A DNA stretch of 64,000 bases from Yoonia sp. R2331 (GTDB lineage: Bacteria > Pseudomonadota > Alphaproteobacteria > Rhodobacterales > Rhodobacteraceae), in contig NZ_JBGCUN010000001.1 of the NCBI RefSeq assembly GCF_041103235.1, positions 1,178,001 through 1,242,000 on the forward strand. Reading direction: 5' to 3'. The notes below the pieces were generated by a model. It was not told the DNA's origin and did not search any database. It was given only the letters and a program-made list of their open reading frames with translations. Positions 1 to 8,340 of the stretch are shown here, piece after piece. The position numbers and the translations under genes are program-made. The stretch's first letter is position 1; each line of letters opens with the position of its first letter.

Positions 1-581
1 GGGTGCATGTGCTGCCCTGCAATCTGTCAGATGCAGATGCTGTAAATAACCTGCCAAAACAAGCGGTTGAGGCGATGGGAAGCGTCGACATTCTGGTCAA
101 CAACGCCGGTATCACCCGCGACAACATCTTTATGCGCATGTCAGATGAGGAATGGGCCAGCGTGCTTGAGGTGAACCTGACCTCGACCATGCGGCTTTGC
201 AAGGGCGTCATTCGTGGGATGATGAAAAGCCGTTGGGGCAGAATTATCAATATTTCCAGTGTGGTAGGCGCCACCGGCAATCCCGGGCAGGCGAATTATG
301 CTGCCTCCAAGGCAGGGATGGTCGGCCTGTCAAAGTCGATCGCCTACGAGGTTGCAAGCCGTGGCATTACCGTGAACTGTGTCGCGCCTGGCTTTATTGA
401 AACCGCGATGACGGACAAGCTGAACGACGATCAAAAGTCTGGAATCCTTGGACAAATCCCTGCAGGTCGGATGGGCAGCGCGGCCGAGATTGCGGGGGCG
501 GTCGCCTACCTGTCCAGTGCCGAAGCAGGCTATGTCACCGGGGCCACCTTGCATGTGAACGGCGGAATGGCCATGTTCTGA
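1..581 (+). CDS. fabG: 3-oxoacyl-ACP reductase FabG, 5' end outside window
   Basis: This is an NADPH-dependent short-chain dehydrogenase that reduces 3-oxoacyl-ACP in the fatty acid elongation cycle in the cytoplasm. The reading frame is open from the first bases of the window, so the true start and the N-terminal cofactor glycine motif lie upstream; about 50 residues are missing compared with the usual length near 245. Visible are LVNNAG, the catalytic serine in NISSV, and the catalytic tyrosine and lysine in YAASK, followed by the PG-IET segment typical of FabG. The neighbours acpP and fabF in the same orientation support this assignment over other SDR enzymes. The internal GTG at position 3 is not a convincing start. 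Confidence 0.95.
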   Translation, partial: VHVLPCNLSDADAVNNLPKQAVEAMGSVDILVNNAGITRDNIFMRMSDEEWASVLEVNLTSTMRLCKGVIRGMMKSRWGRIINISSVVGATGNPGQANYAASKAGMVGLSKSIAYEVASRGITVNCVAPGFIETAMTDKLNDDQKSGILGQIPAGRMGSAAEIAGAVAYLSSAEAGYVTGATLHVNGGMAMF

Positions 582-716
582 CGATGCTGTGGCGGGGATG
601 CCGGAAAGCGTTTGCGCTAAACAAAATCTCTGCTATAGGCCACGAAGATTGAGACGGGCGACCCGCCAAGGGCCCCAAAAACCGGGCAAATGCCCAGCAG
701 AACGTGAGGAATAGCC

Positions 717-950
717 ATGAGCGACGTCGCAGACCGCGTACGCAAGATTGTTGTAGAGCATCTTGGTGTGGAAGAAGACAAAGTTGTCGAGGGTGCATCT
801 TTTATTGATGATCTGGGCGCAGACAGCCTTGATACGGTCGAACTGGTGATGGCGTTCGAAGAAGAATTTGGCATCGAAATTCCTGATGACGCCGCCGAAA
901 CGATTCAATCGTTTGGTGACGCGGTGAAGTTCATCTCTGACTCCAAGTAA
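717..950 (+). CDS. acpP: Acyl carrier protein
   Basis: This is the 77-residue acidic carrier that holds growing acyl chains on a 4'-phosphopantetheine arm for fatty acid synthesis. The attachment serine is residue 37 in the GADSLDTVE motif, and the length and acidic composition are standard. It starts at ATG after a purine-rich stretch (GTGAGGAAT). It sits 135 bases after fabG and is followed by its own intrinsic terminator, so it can be transcribed as a short abundant message. fabF follows about 1.1 kb later, separated by an antisense gene, which is unusual because acpP and fabF are commonly adjacent. Confidence 0.98.
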   Translation: MSDVADRVRKIVVEHLGVEEDKVVEGASFIDDLGADSLDTVELVMAFEEEFGIEIPDDAAETIQSFGDAVKFISDSK

Positions 951-951
951 G

Positions 952-1908
952 TCAAAGATCAGTGCTTTCTAAAGACGGCGCCCGAGCGGGCGTCGTTTTT
1001 TTTGCGGGTGGAGCTTTATCCTTTTGTTTTGACTTAAGAATTTGGAACACACTGGCCCGGGAAAGTGGCGTGTCAAATGCCAGCCCCGCATAGTGATCGT
1101 TGGCCCATTTGACCGTTCCATCCCGCCATTTGTTGTTGAGCAGGATTTGAATCGCGAACTGGTCGTCGGTCGGCAATTGGCCGTAATGGTGCAGTTTGGT
1201 GCCAAAGCAACTGATATCCAAAATCCTGCCATTCAACGGCGGCCCGTCACAGCAAAACTCCACCGATTGGTTCAGCACAAAGCGGCGTCTTTTGCGCCGC
1301 ACTGCCACGCTGCGCTGACGTATCAGAATGCTGGCAAAACAGACGGCGACCAGTACCAAAAAGCAAATTATCAGCAGAATCGGTCGTGACGAAACCACGA
1401 GCCCCAAGCCTGTTGAGACTTCTGTCAAACCATCTGATGCGCCCCCTTGGGCCGAGGCATTTGACACGGTTTCTGGCTGCGTTTTTGCCGCGGCCCGAGG
1501 GCCATTGCAGCCCAGTTGATCAAGCACATCTTTGGCGTCATCAAAAAGCGTAACAATCGCAGGTGATTGCAGCAAAAGATGGATGTCCGCACCACGATTG
1601 CTGCGCGCAAGCTGCGCGATCCTTTGCGCTGTTTGTCCAAAATTTTCAAGGGTTTGAATGGCCTGCGCATCCGGATATTCTTCAAACAGATGCCGGATGT
1701 TGGATTGGTTGAAGCGCGCAAAATCGCGACGCAATCCGTTTGGAAGCACCTGATCTACGGGCCAGTTGTTATGGGACGTCACCGTGTCCGAAATACGGGA
1801 CAACGCGTTGATTGCGTCACAGTCCACCGCGGCTTTTGCGGCATGTGGCATGGCCAGTGCTGCAACGAGGGCAAGGACAGAAGATTTGAATGGCGTTTTG
1901 TTGAACAT
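952..1908 (-). CDS. Membrane-anchored protein with C-terminal PilZ-like domain
   Basis: The function is not recognised with certainty. From the chosen ATG the protein has about 318 residues. It opens with a signal-peptide-like stretch (cleavage near AAKAA), then a soluble helical region of about 130 residues with cysteines, then a hydrophobic transmembrane segment around residues 170-195 followed by basic residues (RRKRRR), and ends in a domain of about 90 residues with RRFVLNQSVE, GRILDISCFG and AGLAFD. That pattern resembles PilZ c-di-GMP-binding domains, although the classical RxxxR plus DxSxxG pair is only partly met. Longer starts at 1950 and 2013 are possible, but the signal peptide favours 1908. 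The tail is encoded inside the acpP terminator. Confidence 0.6.
   Translation of the reverse strand: MFNKTPFKSSVLALVAALAMPHAAKAAVDCDAINALSRISDTVTSHNNWPVDQVLPNGLRRDFARFNQSNIRHLFEEYPDAQAIQTLENFGQTAQRIAQLARSNRGADIHLLLQSPAIVTLFDDAKDVLDQLGCNGPRAAAKTQPETVSNASAQGGASDGLTEVSTGLGLVVSSRPILLIICFLVLVAVCFASILIRQRSVAVRRKRRRFVLNQSVEFCCDGPPLNGRILDISCFGTKLHHYGQLPTDDQFAIQILLNNKWRDGTVKWANDHYAGLAFDTPLSRASVFQILKSKQKDKAPPAKKTTPARAPSLESTDL
975..1003 (+). terminator. Intrinsic terminator of acpP
   Basis: A GC-rich stem (ACGGCGCCC paired with GGGCGTCGT, one G-U pair) with a four-base loop is followed by eight T residues, 25 bases after the acpP stop. The same bases encode the C-terminal end of the convergent minus-strand gene, so terminator and coding sequence overlap. 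Confidence 0.88.
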
Positions 1909-2036
1909 GTGCTGTGTTAACTCGAGTATGGTTAAAGGGCGTTTAAGCATGAAGTTGCGGTTTATATCCTCGGCCCTTGCCCCCGCCCAAAGGGCTGCGG
2001 TATCAGGGGCCAATAAATCAGAGGTGAGGGCAAAAC

Positions 2037-3299
2037 ATGCGCCGCGTAGTTGTCACGGGACTGGGTCTGGTCACGCCATTGGCTGACGGGGTCGAGGCCA
2101 GCTGGAGCAGGATCTTGGACGGTCAGTCCGGAGCTGGAGCGATCAGCCGTTTTGATACCACGGGTCTGACCACGACCTATGCCTGCGAAGTCCCGTTTGG
2201 TGACGGTACAGATGGTACATTCGACGCTGCCAAATACATGGAGCCCAAGGAACAGAGAAAGGTCGATACCTTTATTCTGTTCGGGATGGCTGCCGCCCAG
2301 CAAGCCATTGAAGATGCGGGCTGGATGCCAGACGACTCTGAAAGCCTTGAGCGGACCGGCGTTCTGATCGGGTCAGGCATAGGTGGTCTGAACTCTATCG
2401 CGGACACCGCTGTGATGATGGAAGAAAAAGGTCCACGTCGTGTGTCGCCGTTCTTTGTACCGGGCGCGTTGATCAACCTGATCTCTGGTCAAGTCTCGAT
2501 CCGGTATGGGTTCAAGGGGCCGAACCATTCGGTGGTAACGGCTTGTTCGACCGGTGCTCATGCAATCGGCGATGCAAGCCGTTTGATCCAGCATGGCGAT
2601 GCCGATGTGATGATTGCCGGTGGTGCAGAGGCAGCAATCTGCCGTTTGGGCATCGCGGGTTTCAACGCTTGTAAGGCATTGAGCACAGCGCATGCTGAAG
2701 ATCCAACCAAGGCCAGCCGTCCATGGGACGCAGACCGCGATGGGTTTGTGATGGGTGAAGGTGCGGGGATTGTTGTGCTGGAAGACTACGAGCACGCCAA
2801 AGCCCGCGGCGCCAAGATTTATGCCGAGATTTTGGGCTATGGCCTGTCAGGCGATGCCCATCACATTACCGCCCCGCCGCCAGATCACGAGGGCGCGGAA
2901 CGCGCTATGCGCGCGGCTTGCCGCAATGCGGGCATTGCACCAGAGAAGATCGACTACGTAAACGCTCATGGGACGTCGACCATGGCCGATACCATTGAAC
3001 TTGGCGCTGTTGAACGTTTGGTTGGAGAGGCTGCAGCGGCAAAGTTGACAATGTCATCAACCAAGTCGATGACGGGTCACTTGTTAGGTGCAGCAGGAGC
3101 GATTGAGGCGATTTTCTCAATGTTGGCAATCCGCGATCAAGTCGCCCCGCCGACCATCAACCTCGATACGATTGCGGCGGATACCAAAGTTGATCTTTGT
3201 GCAAACGAAAAGCGTCCGCGCCGGATTGATGTGGCTCTGTCAAACTCCTTTGGATTTGGCGGCACCAACGCAAGCCTTGTCTTGGGGAAAGTCACCTGA
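2037..3299 (+). CDS. fabF: 3-oxoacyl-ACP synthase II FabF
   Basis: This beta-ketoacyl-ACP synthase condenses malonyl-ACP with acyl-ACP, the elongation step that also tunes membrane unsaturation with temperature. Its 420 residues match the family. The catalytic triad is visible: cysteine 170 in TACSTGAH, histidine 311 in NAHGTST and histidine 348 in SMTGHLLGAAG. The C-terminal NSFGFGGTNA loop is present. The ATG follows GAGGTGAGG. Its stop overlaps the mltG start by one base (TGATG), so the two are translationally coupled. KAS I (FabB) is less likely given the linkage to acpP. Confidence 0.96.
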   Translation: MRRVVVTGLGLVTPLADGVEASWSRILDGQSGAGAISRFDTTGLTTTYACEVPFGDGTDGTFDAAKYMEPKEQRKVDTFILFGMAAAQQAIEDAGWMPDDSESLERTGVLIGSGIGGLNSIADTAVMMEEKGPRRVSPFFVPGALINLISGQVSIRYGFKGPNHSVVTACSTGAHAIGDASRLIQHGDADVMIAGGAEAAICRLGIAGFNACKALSTAHAEDPTKASRPWDADRDGFVMGEGAGIVVLEDYEHAKARGAKIYAEILGYGLSGDAHHITAPPPDHEGAERAMRAACRNAGIAPEKIDYVNAHGTSTMADTIELGAVERLVGEAAAAKLTMSSTKSMTGHLLGAAGAIEAIFSMLAIRDQVAPPTINLDTIAADTKVDLCANEKRPRRIDVALSNSFGFGGTNASLVLGKVT

Positions 3300-4459
3300 T
3301 GTGGCGACATATCGCGTCTAATGCACTGACGTTCTTTGTGGTTGCGCTGTTCCTTGCGGGTGGCGTGATTGCTTGGGGTAGCAGTCAGTACACGGCACCG
3401 GGACCTTTGGCACAAGCGATGTGTCTGCGGGTTGAAAGCGGGAGCAACATGCGCCGCGTCGCTGAGACGCTTGAGGCGCAAGGTGCTGTCTCTTCGCCCG
3501 CCATTTTTCGGATGGGTGTGGATTATGCAGGCAAGTCCGGTGATCTGAAAGCAGGGAGTTTCCGCGTGGCCGAGGGTGCCTCGATGGAAGAGATCGCCGA
3601 TATCATCACGCGTGGTGGGCAAAACACCTGCGGGACAGAGATCATTTACCGTGTCGGTGTGAATTCGCAGCAGGTGCAGGTTCGAGAGCTTGACCCGGCC
3701 AGCAATCGGTTTGTTGATCTGGCGCGCTTTGATCCAAGTGAGGCAGAGCCTGAGGCGTATCAGGCCGCGCGCGAGGATAGCGACACCAGCTATAACGTGG
3801 TTTTGGCCGAAGGCGTCACAAGTTGGCAGGTACGCGAGGCGCTGAATAATCTGAATGTGCTGGAAGGTACGATTGACGACATTCCGCCTGAGGGAAGCTT
3901 GGCTCCCGACAGCTATGAGTTTCGGCCGGGCGACAACCCCAATGACCTGATTGCGCAAATGACCGCTGCGCAGACGGCGTTCTTGGCCGAGGCATGGGCA
4001 GGCCGGACGGATGGGTTGCCGCTGCAATCACCTGAAGAAGCATTGATCCTTGCCAGCATCGTTGAGAAAGAAACGGGCGTACCGGAAGAACGACGGCAGG
4101 TTGCGAGCGTGTTTGTGAACCGTTTGAACCAAGGGATGAAACTACAGACTGACCCGACAGTCATTTATGGTGTTACCAAGGGTGAAGGTGTGTTGGGGCG
4201 TGGCTTGCGGCAGTCTGAGTTGCGGCGCGAAACCCCTTGGAATACCTATGTTATTCCAGCGCTTCCGCCGACGCCGATCGCAAACCCGGGCCGCGAGAGC
4301 ATTCTGGCCGCACTTGATCCTGATACGACAGATTTCATCTTCTTTGTGGCCGACGGAACCGGAGGTCATGCCTTTGCAACCAATCTGGAAGACCACAACC
4401 GCAATGTCGCGCGGTGGCGTGAGATTGAGGCTGATCGGGCTGCCAACAACGACGGCTAA
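3299..4459 (+). CDS. mltG: Endolytic murein transglycosylase MltG (YceG family)
   Basis: This inner-membrane lytic transglycosylase cleaves nascent peptidoglycan strands and is thought to end glycan polymerisation. The 386-residue product begins with one transmembrane helix (about residues 8-28), then a LysM-like subdomain (VESGSNMRRVAETLEAQGAV), then the catalytic region. The motif ASIVEKETG around residue 256 holds the catalytic glutamate, followed by VASVFVNRL and LQTDPTVIYG, all signatures of the family. It is coupled to fabF by a one-base overlap and ends at a strong terminator, closing the operon just before the GTA cluster. Confidence 0.94.
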   Translation: MWRHIASNALTFFVVALFLAGGVIAWGSSQYTAPGPLAQAMCLRVESGSNMRRVAETLEAQGAVSSPAIFRMGVDYAGKSGDLKAGSFRVAEGASMEEIADIITRGGQNTCGTEIIYRVGVNSQQVQVRELDPASNRFVDLARFDPSEAEPEAYQAAREDSDTSYNVVLAEGVTSWQVREALNNLNVLEGTIDDIPPEGSLAPDSYEFRPGDNPNDLIAQMTAAQTAFLAEAWAGRTDGLPLQSPEEALILASIVEKETGVPEERRQVASVFVNRLNQGMKLQTDPTVIYGVTKGEGVLGRGLRQSELRRETPWNTYVIPALPPTPIANPGRESILAALDPDTTDFIFFVADGTGGHAFATNLEDHNRNVARWREIEADRAANNDG

Positions 4460-4486
4460 ATTGCAATCTTGGTAAACGAAATGCTG

Positions 4487-4519
4487 AGGCGGGCGCACGG
4501 TAGTGTTGCCCGCCTTTTT
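4487..4519 (+). terminator. Intrinsic terminator after mltG
   Basis: An eight-base stem (AGGCGGGC with GCCCGCCT) closes a 13-base loop and is followed by a run of T residues, 27 bases downstream of the mltG stop. It separates the fabF-mltG transcript from the GTA cluster, implying that the GTA genes use their own promoter between here and 4621. Confidence 0.85.
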
Positions 4520-4621
4520 GCCATGTGACTGCGATTGCTGTAGCGTCGGGATTGCAAAAAGGTGCGGGGAAGGCATCGTTTTGCGGACTGTATCGGACGG
4601 GAACCAGTACAGGCGCGACCA

Positions 4622-4975
4622 ATGACATCAACGACAGACCCACCGCGCGTTAAGCACGCGCAGGTGCACAGACGCTTTGCGGAATATCGCGAGATGTTCC
4701 GCGAAATTAGGCGGATGATGGCCTTTTACGGCACCCATACCAGTCGCAAAGAAGTGCTGACCGGGCAGGTTGTCAAACGCAAGTTGAATGAGCTGCAAAG
4801 GTTGCAGGCTCTTCTGCTCAAAGCCGAAGAGGCCCTTTATGACCAAATCAAAAACGCAGAAACTGATGAGCCCATCGATCTTGAAACAATCCGGGATCAA
4901 ATTGGGCGCAGGCTTGATCGCCTCCGCGCCACGCTCGGTGCAAAGGCGGTTTCTGAAGACCCTGACGCCAGCTGA
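4622..4975 (+). CDS. orfg1: GTA small terminase subunit (g1)
   Basis: This is the first gene of the RcGTA-type cluster. In the family, g1 is the small terminase that works with g2 to package random host DNA. The 117-residue product is mostly charged helix, with probable coiled coils around EYREMFREIRR and KLNELQRLQALLLKAEEALYDQI. The ATG at 4622 fits the usual start near MTS better than an upstream GTG at 4562. Its last 137 bases overlap the large terminase gene in another frame. Assignment rests on position and helical character rather than on a catalytic motif. Confidence 0.8.
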   Translation: MTSTTDPPRVKHAQVHRRFAEYREMFREIRRMMAFYGTHTSRKEVLTGQVVKRKLNELQRLQALLLKAEEALYDQIKNAETDEPIDLETIRDQIGRRLDRLRATLGAKAVSEDPDAS

Positions 4976-6239
4976 ACTGGAAATGCTGCCCTACCTCTTT
5001 GCCTTTTGGGCGATGCCGCATCAACTGGCACCGGAGGGGGATTGGCGGACCTGGGTCATCTTGGGTGGGCGCGGCGCGGGTAAGACCCGCGCCGGGGCCG
5101 AATGGGTGCGCACGATGGTCGAAGGGCCAACGCAGACCTTGCAAGGACAGGCACAGCGCATCGCACTGGTGGGCGAGACGATTGAGCAGGCCCGCGAGGT
5201 CATGATCTTTGGTGAAAGCGGGATTCTTGCGATGTCGCCACCTGCATTTCGTCCTGATTGGGTCGCCGGCCGCAAAATGCTGCAATGGGAGAACGGGGCA
5301 ACAGCGCAGTTATTCTCTGCTTTTGATCCAGAAAGCCTGCGCGGACCGCAGTTTGATGGGGCATGGGTGGATGAATTGGCAAAATGGCCGCATCCCGACG
5401 AAGCCTGGGATATGTTGCAATTTGGGTTGCGGTTGGGTGAGGCGCCGCGCGCGACGGTCACGACGACGCCGCGCAACGTTCCGTTGTTGCGGAGGTTGTT
5501 GGAAACTGACAGCACGCGGATGACACGTGCGACGACATTCGACAATGCCGCGAACCTTGCGCCCAGTTTTCTAAAGGAAGTGCAGGGCCGCTATGCTGGG
5601 ACACGGCTGGGTCGGCAAGAACTGGACGGTGCTTTGTTGACGGATGTGCAAGGGGGCCTGTGGGACATGGATGATGTCGCGCGGCAGGTTGTCAGCACAG
5701 CACCTGAGATGGATCGCATTGTCGTGGCAGTTGATCCGCCGGTCAGCGGACATGCCCGGTCGGATGCCTGCGGAATCATTGTAGCGGGTGTCGTGATGAA
5801 AGGGCCGCCATATGAATGGCGAGCTTATGTGCTGGAGGACGCAAGTGTTGCGGCGGCAGCGCCGCTGACTTGGGCCAAAGCGGCCGTAGCCGCCTTGCAC
5901 CGGCACCAGGCAGACCGCTTGGTCGCAGAGGTGAACCAAGGCGGTGATTTGGTTGAGACAGTCATCCGCAGCGTTGATCCATTGGTACCTGTGAAAGGCT
6001 TGCACGCCTCGCGCGGGAAAGCCGCACGCGCAGAACCTGTGGCGGCGCTGTACGCGCAGGGCAGGGTAGCCCATGTCAGAGGGCTGCAAGACCTTGAGGC
6101 TGAGATGGGCCAGATGACGCTGCTGGGATTTGAGGGAAAAGGATCGCCCGACCGTGTTGACGCGCTTGTCTGGGCGTTAACAGAGCTGATGCTGATCCCC
6201 GCCAAGTCATGGGCGGCACCGCAAGTGCGTGGATTGTAG
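4839..6239 (+). CDS. orfg2: GTA large terminase, ATPase and nuclease (g2)
   Basis: This is the packaging motor that translocates and cuts DNA into GTA heads. From ATG 4839 it has 466 residues. The Walker A motif GGRGAGKTR lies near residue 76, a Walker B-like GAWVDELAKW follows, and TTTPRN resembles the coupling motif. The C-terminal RNase H-fold nuclease begins at VVAVDPPVSG with DACGI just after. The start has a good GAAGAGG upstream; ATG 4866 and ATG 4788 are alternatives. The gene begins inside g1, so the two subunits are probably made in a coupled way. It belongs to the terminase family of HK97-like phages. Confidence 0.93.
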   Translation: MTKSKTQKLMSPSILKQSGIKLGAGLIASAPRSVQRRFLKTLTPAELEMLPYLFAFWAMPHQLAPEGDWRTWVILGGRGAGKTRAGAEWVRTMVEGPTQTLQGQAQRIALVGETIEQAREVMIFGESGILAMSPPAFRPDWVAGRKMLQWENGATAQLFSAFDPESLRGPQFDGAWVDELAKWPHPDEAWDMLQFGLRLGEAPRATVTTTPRNVPLLRRLLETDSTRMTRATTFDNAANLAPSFLKEVQGRYAGTRLGRQELDGALLTDVQGGLWDMDDVARQVVSTAPEMDRIVVAVDPPVSGHARSDACGIIVAGVVMKGPPYEWRAYVLEDASVAAAAPLTWAKAAVAALHRHQADRLVAEVNQGGDLVETVIRSVDPLVPVKGLHASRGKAARAEPVAALYAQGRVAHVRGLQDLEAEMGQMTLLGFEGKGSPDRVDALVWALTELMLIPAKSWAAPQVRGL

Positions 6240-6360
6240 CTGGATTCTCTGGAGTGCCGGGCACCGTGCGGTGCTCATCGAAACTTTCAATACTTTACGG
6301 GCAGATTGCTCGAACGAACAAGACGGCGCGCCAGGATGTGGTGCCAGCAAGGAGAAGTGG

Positions 6361-7545
6361 ATGTTCCAGTTTTTTGGCAAGGGCGACGCGACGGCTGCGG
6401 CGGTTGCGGAAACAAAAGCCTCGGCTGCGGGCCGTGTGATCGCATGGTCGACGCAAGGCCGCGTTGCTTGGTCGGCACGCGACACCGGGTCACTGACCAA
6501 GACCGGTTTTGCGTCCAACCCGATTGGGTTCCGCGCCGTGAAGCTGATTGCAGAAGCTGCCGCCGCAGTACCGTTGGTCCTGCAAGATCAAAAACAGCGC
6601 TATGATGTTCACCCCATTCTAGAGCTTCTTTCGCGTCCGAATGCGGGGCAAGGGCGCGCCGAATTGCTGGAGAACCTGTTTGGGCAGCTCCTTTTGACTG
6701 GCAACGCCTATATCGAGGCCGTTGGTGATGAAGGTTTGCCCGGTGAGTTGCATGTGCTGCGCTCTGACCGGATGAGCCTTGTCCCTGGTGCGGATGGCTG
6801 GCCGGTTGCATATGAATACAACGTCAACGGTCGTAAGCATCGCTTTACCTTGCAAGGTGGTGCGAGCCCGGTGTGTCATATCAAATCGTTCCATCCACAA
6901 GACGACCACTACGGCTTGTCAGCCATGCAGGCCGCTGCGGGCGCGATTGACGTCCACAATGCGGCTTCCAGCTGGTCCAAAGCCCTTTTGGACAATGCCG
7001 CGCGACCATCCGGTGCGATTGTCTACAAAGGGGCCGAAGGGCAGGCACAGCTATCATCTGATCAATATGACCGCTTGCTGAGCGAGATGGAGAGCCACCA
7101 TCAGGGCGCGCGCAATGCTGGTCGACCGATGTTGCTTGAAGGTGGGTTGGACTGGAAGCCGATGGGCTTTTCGCCTTCGGACATGGAGTTCCAAAAGACC
7201 AAAGAGGCGGCCGCCCGCGAGATTGCTGTTGCCTTTGGTGTGCCACCGATGCTGCTGGGGATTACGGGCGACGCCACCTACGCCAACTACCAGGAAGCCA
7301 ACCGGGCATTCTATCGTCTGACGGTCTTGCCGCTGGTGACGCGGGTCAGTGGTGCGATTGCTGACTGGCTTTCGGATTATACTGCAGAGGTCGTCGAGCT
7401 ACGCCCTGATCTGGACCAAATTCCAGCCCTGTCGATTGAGCGCGATGCGCAATGGCGGCGCATTGCAGAGGCGAGTTTTCTGACCGCATCGGAGAAGCGC
7501 GCACTTCTTGGGCTGCCGGTGCAGGAGGTGGGCAATGAAGGATAA
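6361..7545 (+). CDS. orfg3: GTA portal protein (g3)
   Basis: This is the dodecameric portal through which DNA enters and leaves the capsid, HK97-type portal family. The product has 394 residues from the ATG at 6361, which follows AAGGAGAAG; the frame extends upstream to 6229 but without family-like sequence. Recognisable segments are NPIGFRAVKLIAEAAAAVPL near the N terminus, LLLTGNAYIE, FGVPPMLLGI and ATYANYQEANRAFYRLTVLPL near the C terminus. It follows the large terminase after 121 bases and overlaps the next small gene by 11 bases. Confidence 0.94.
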   Translation: MFQFFGKGDATAAAVAETKASAAGRVIAWSTQGRVAWSARDTGSLTKTGFASNPIGFRAVKLIAEAAAAVPLVLQDQKQRYDVHPILELLSRPNAGQGRAELLENLFGQLLLTGNAYIEAVGDEGLPGELHVLRSDRMSLVPGADGWPVAYEYNVNGRKHRFTLQGGASPVCHIKSFHPQDDHYGLSAMQAAAGAIDVHNAASSWSKALLDNAARPSGAIVYKGAEGQAQLSSDQYDRLLSEMESHHQGARNAGRPMLLEGGLDWKPMGFSPSDMEFQKTKEAAAREIAVAFGVPPMLLGITGDATYANYQEANRAFYRLTVLPLVTRVSGAIADWLSDYTAEVVELRPDLDQIPALSIERDAQWRRIAEASFLTASEKRALLGLPVQEVGNEG

Positions 7546-7744
7546 TATTGTCGAGATTTCAGCCAAAGGCCGCAGGTCTACACCGCTGCCTGTTACAGAC
7601 TTCTGGTTCGCCCAGGTTGATGCACGTCTGACGCGGATCGAGAGCATCATTCAGAAGCTGGAATGGCAGATCTTGATGCTGGTTTGCGGCACCGCTGCGC
7701 TGCTTCTTTTTGAAATCATTCAAACATTTTCACCGCAGAGCTAA
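7535..7744 (+). CDS. orfg3.5: GTA small membrane protein g3.5
   Basis: This is a 69-residue protein between portal and protease. The C-terminal half is a clear transmembrane helix (QILMLVCGTAALLLFEII) preceded by an amphipathic segment with arginines. Position, length and the single helix match RcGTA g3.5, whose molecular role is not well established. The ATG lies inside the end of the portal gene (11-base overlap), which suggests translational coupling. An upstream in-frame ATG at 7508 would add nine unconvincing residues. Confidence 0.75.
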   Translation: MKDNIVEISAKGRRSTPLPVTDFWFAQVDARLTRIESIIQKLEWQILMLVCGTAALLLFEIIQTFSPQS

Positions 7745-7762
7745 CGCGAAAAAGGAGACGAC

Positions 7763-8311
7763 ATGACACTTGAGCACAAGTTCTGTCAGATGGATGCCGG
7801 CCTGACTGTCACCGATGGTGCCGAAATTTCGGGTTACGCCTCGCTGTTTGGAAAAACAGACCAAGGTGGTGATGTCGTGAGCAAAGGGGCCTATGTCGCA
7901 GCGCTCAAGGCGCTGAAGGACAAGGGCCGCACGGTCAAAATGCTGTGGCAGCACGACCCGGCGCAACCCATCGGCGTTTGGGACGAAATCCGCGAGGACG
8001 GCAAGGGGCTGTGGGTCAAAGGACGCATCCTGCAGGATGTGGCGAAAGGACGAGAGGCTGCAGCACTTATCACGGCAGGCGCAATTGACGGATTGTCCAT
8101 CGGATACCGCACGGTGCGCGCCACCAAAGACACCAATGGCGGCCGCGTGCTGTCAGAGCTTGAATTGTGGGAGGTCTCACTTGTGACGTTTCCCATGTTG
8201 CCCGATGCGCGGGTGGCGGCCAAGGCGGATGATCCCGCTGATGCCACATTGCGCGAATTGGCGGCCGTTTTTAGTGCCGCCCGATCCGAGCTGATCAGCA
8301 CCGACACCTGA
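7763..8311 (+). CDS. orfg4: GTA prohead protease (g4)
   Basis: This HK97-type prohead serine protease matures the major capsid protein during head assembly. At 182 residues it has the usual size. The catalytic histidine is in MLWQHDPAQPIG and the serine in IDGLSIGYR; the intervening VWDEIREDGKGLWVKG is characteristic of this family. It starts at ATG after AAAAGGAGACGAC. The following gene encodes its substrate, the capsid protein, 29 bases downstream. Confidence 0.94.
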   Translation: MTLEHKFCQMDAGLTVTDGAEISGYASLFGKTDQGGDVVSKGAYVAALKALKDKGRTVKMLWQHDPAQPIGVWDEIREDGKGLWVKGRILQDVAKGREAAALITAGAIDGLSIGYRTVRATKDTNGGRVLSELELWEVSLVTFPMLPDARVAAKADDPADATLRELAAVFSAARSELISTDT

Positions 8312-8340
8312 TTAGCGCCACCCACGACAAGAGGACCAAG

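Noticed and set aside
1917-1935. TTAAC-N9-GTTAA inverted repeat between the PilZ-like gene and fabF, considered as a CtrA site
   Set aside because: The spacing between TTAA halves is 11 rather than 7, so it does not match the CtrA consensus.
3137-4027. A 296-codon minus-strand frame opposite fabF and mltG
   Set aside because: It covers two conserved genes antisense and has no motif; shadow frame.
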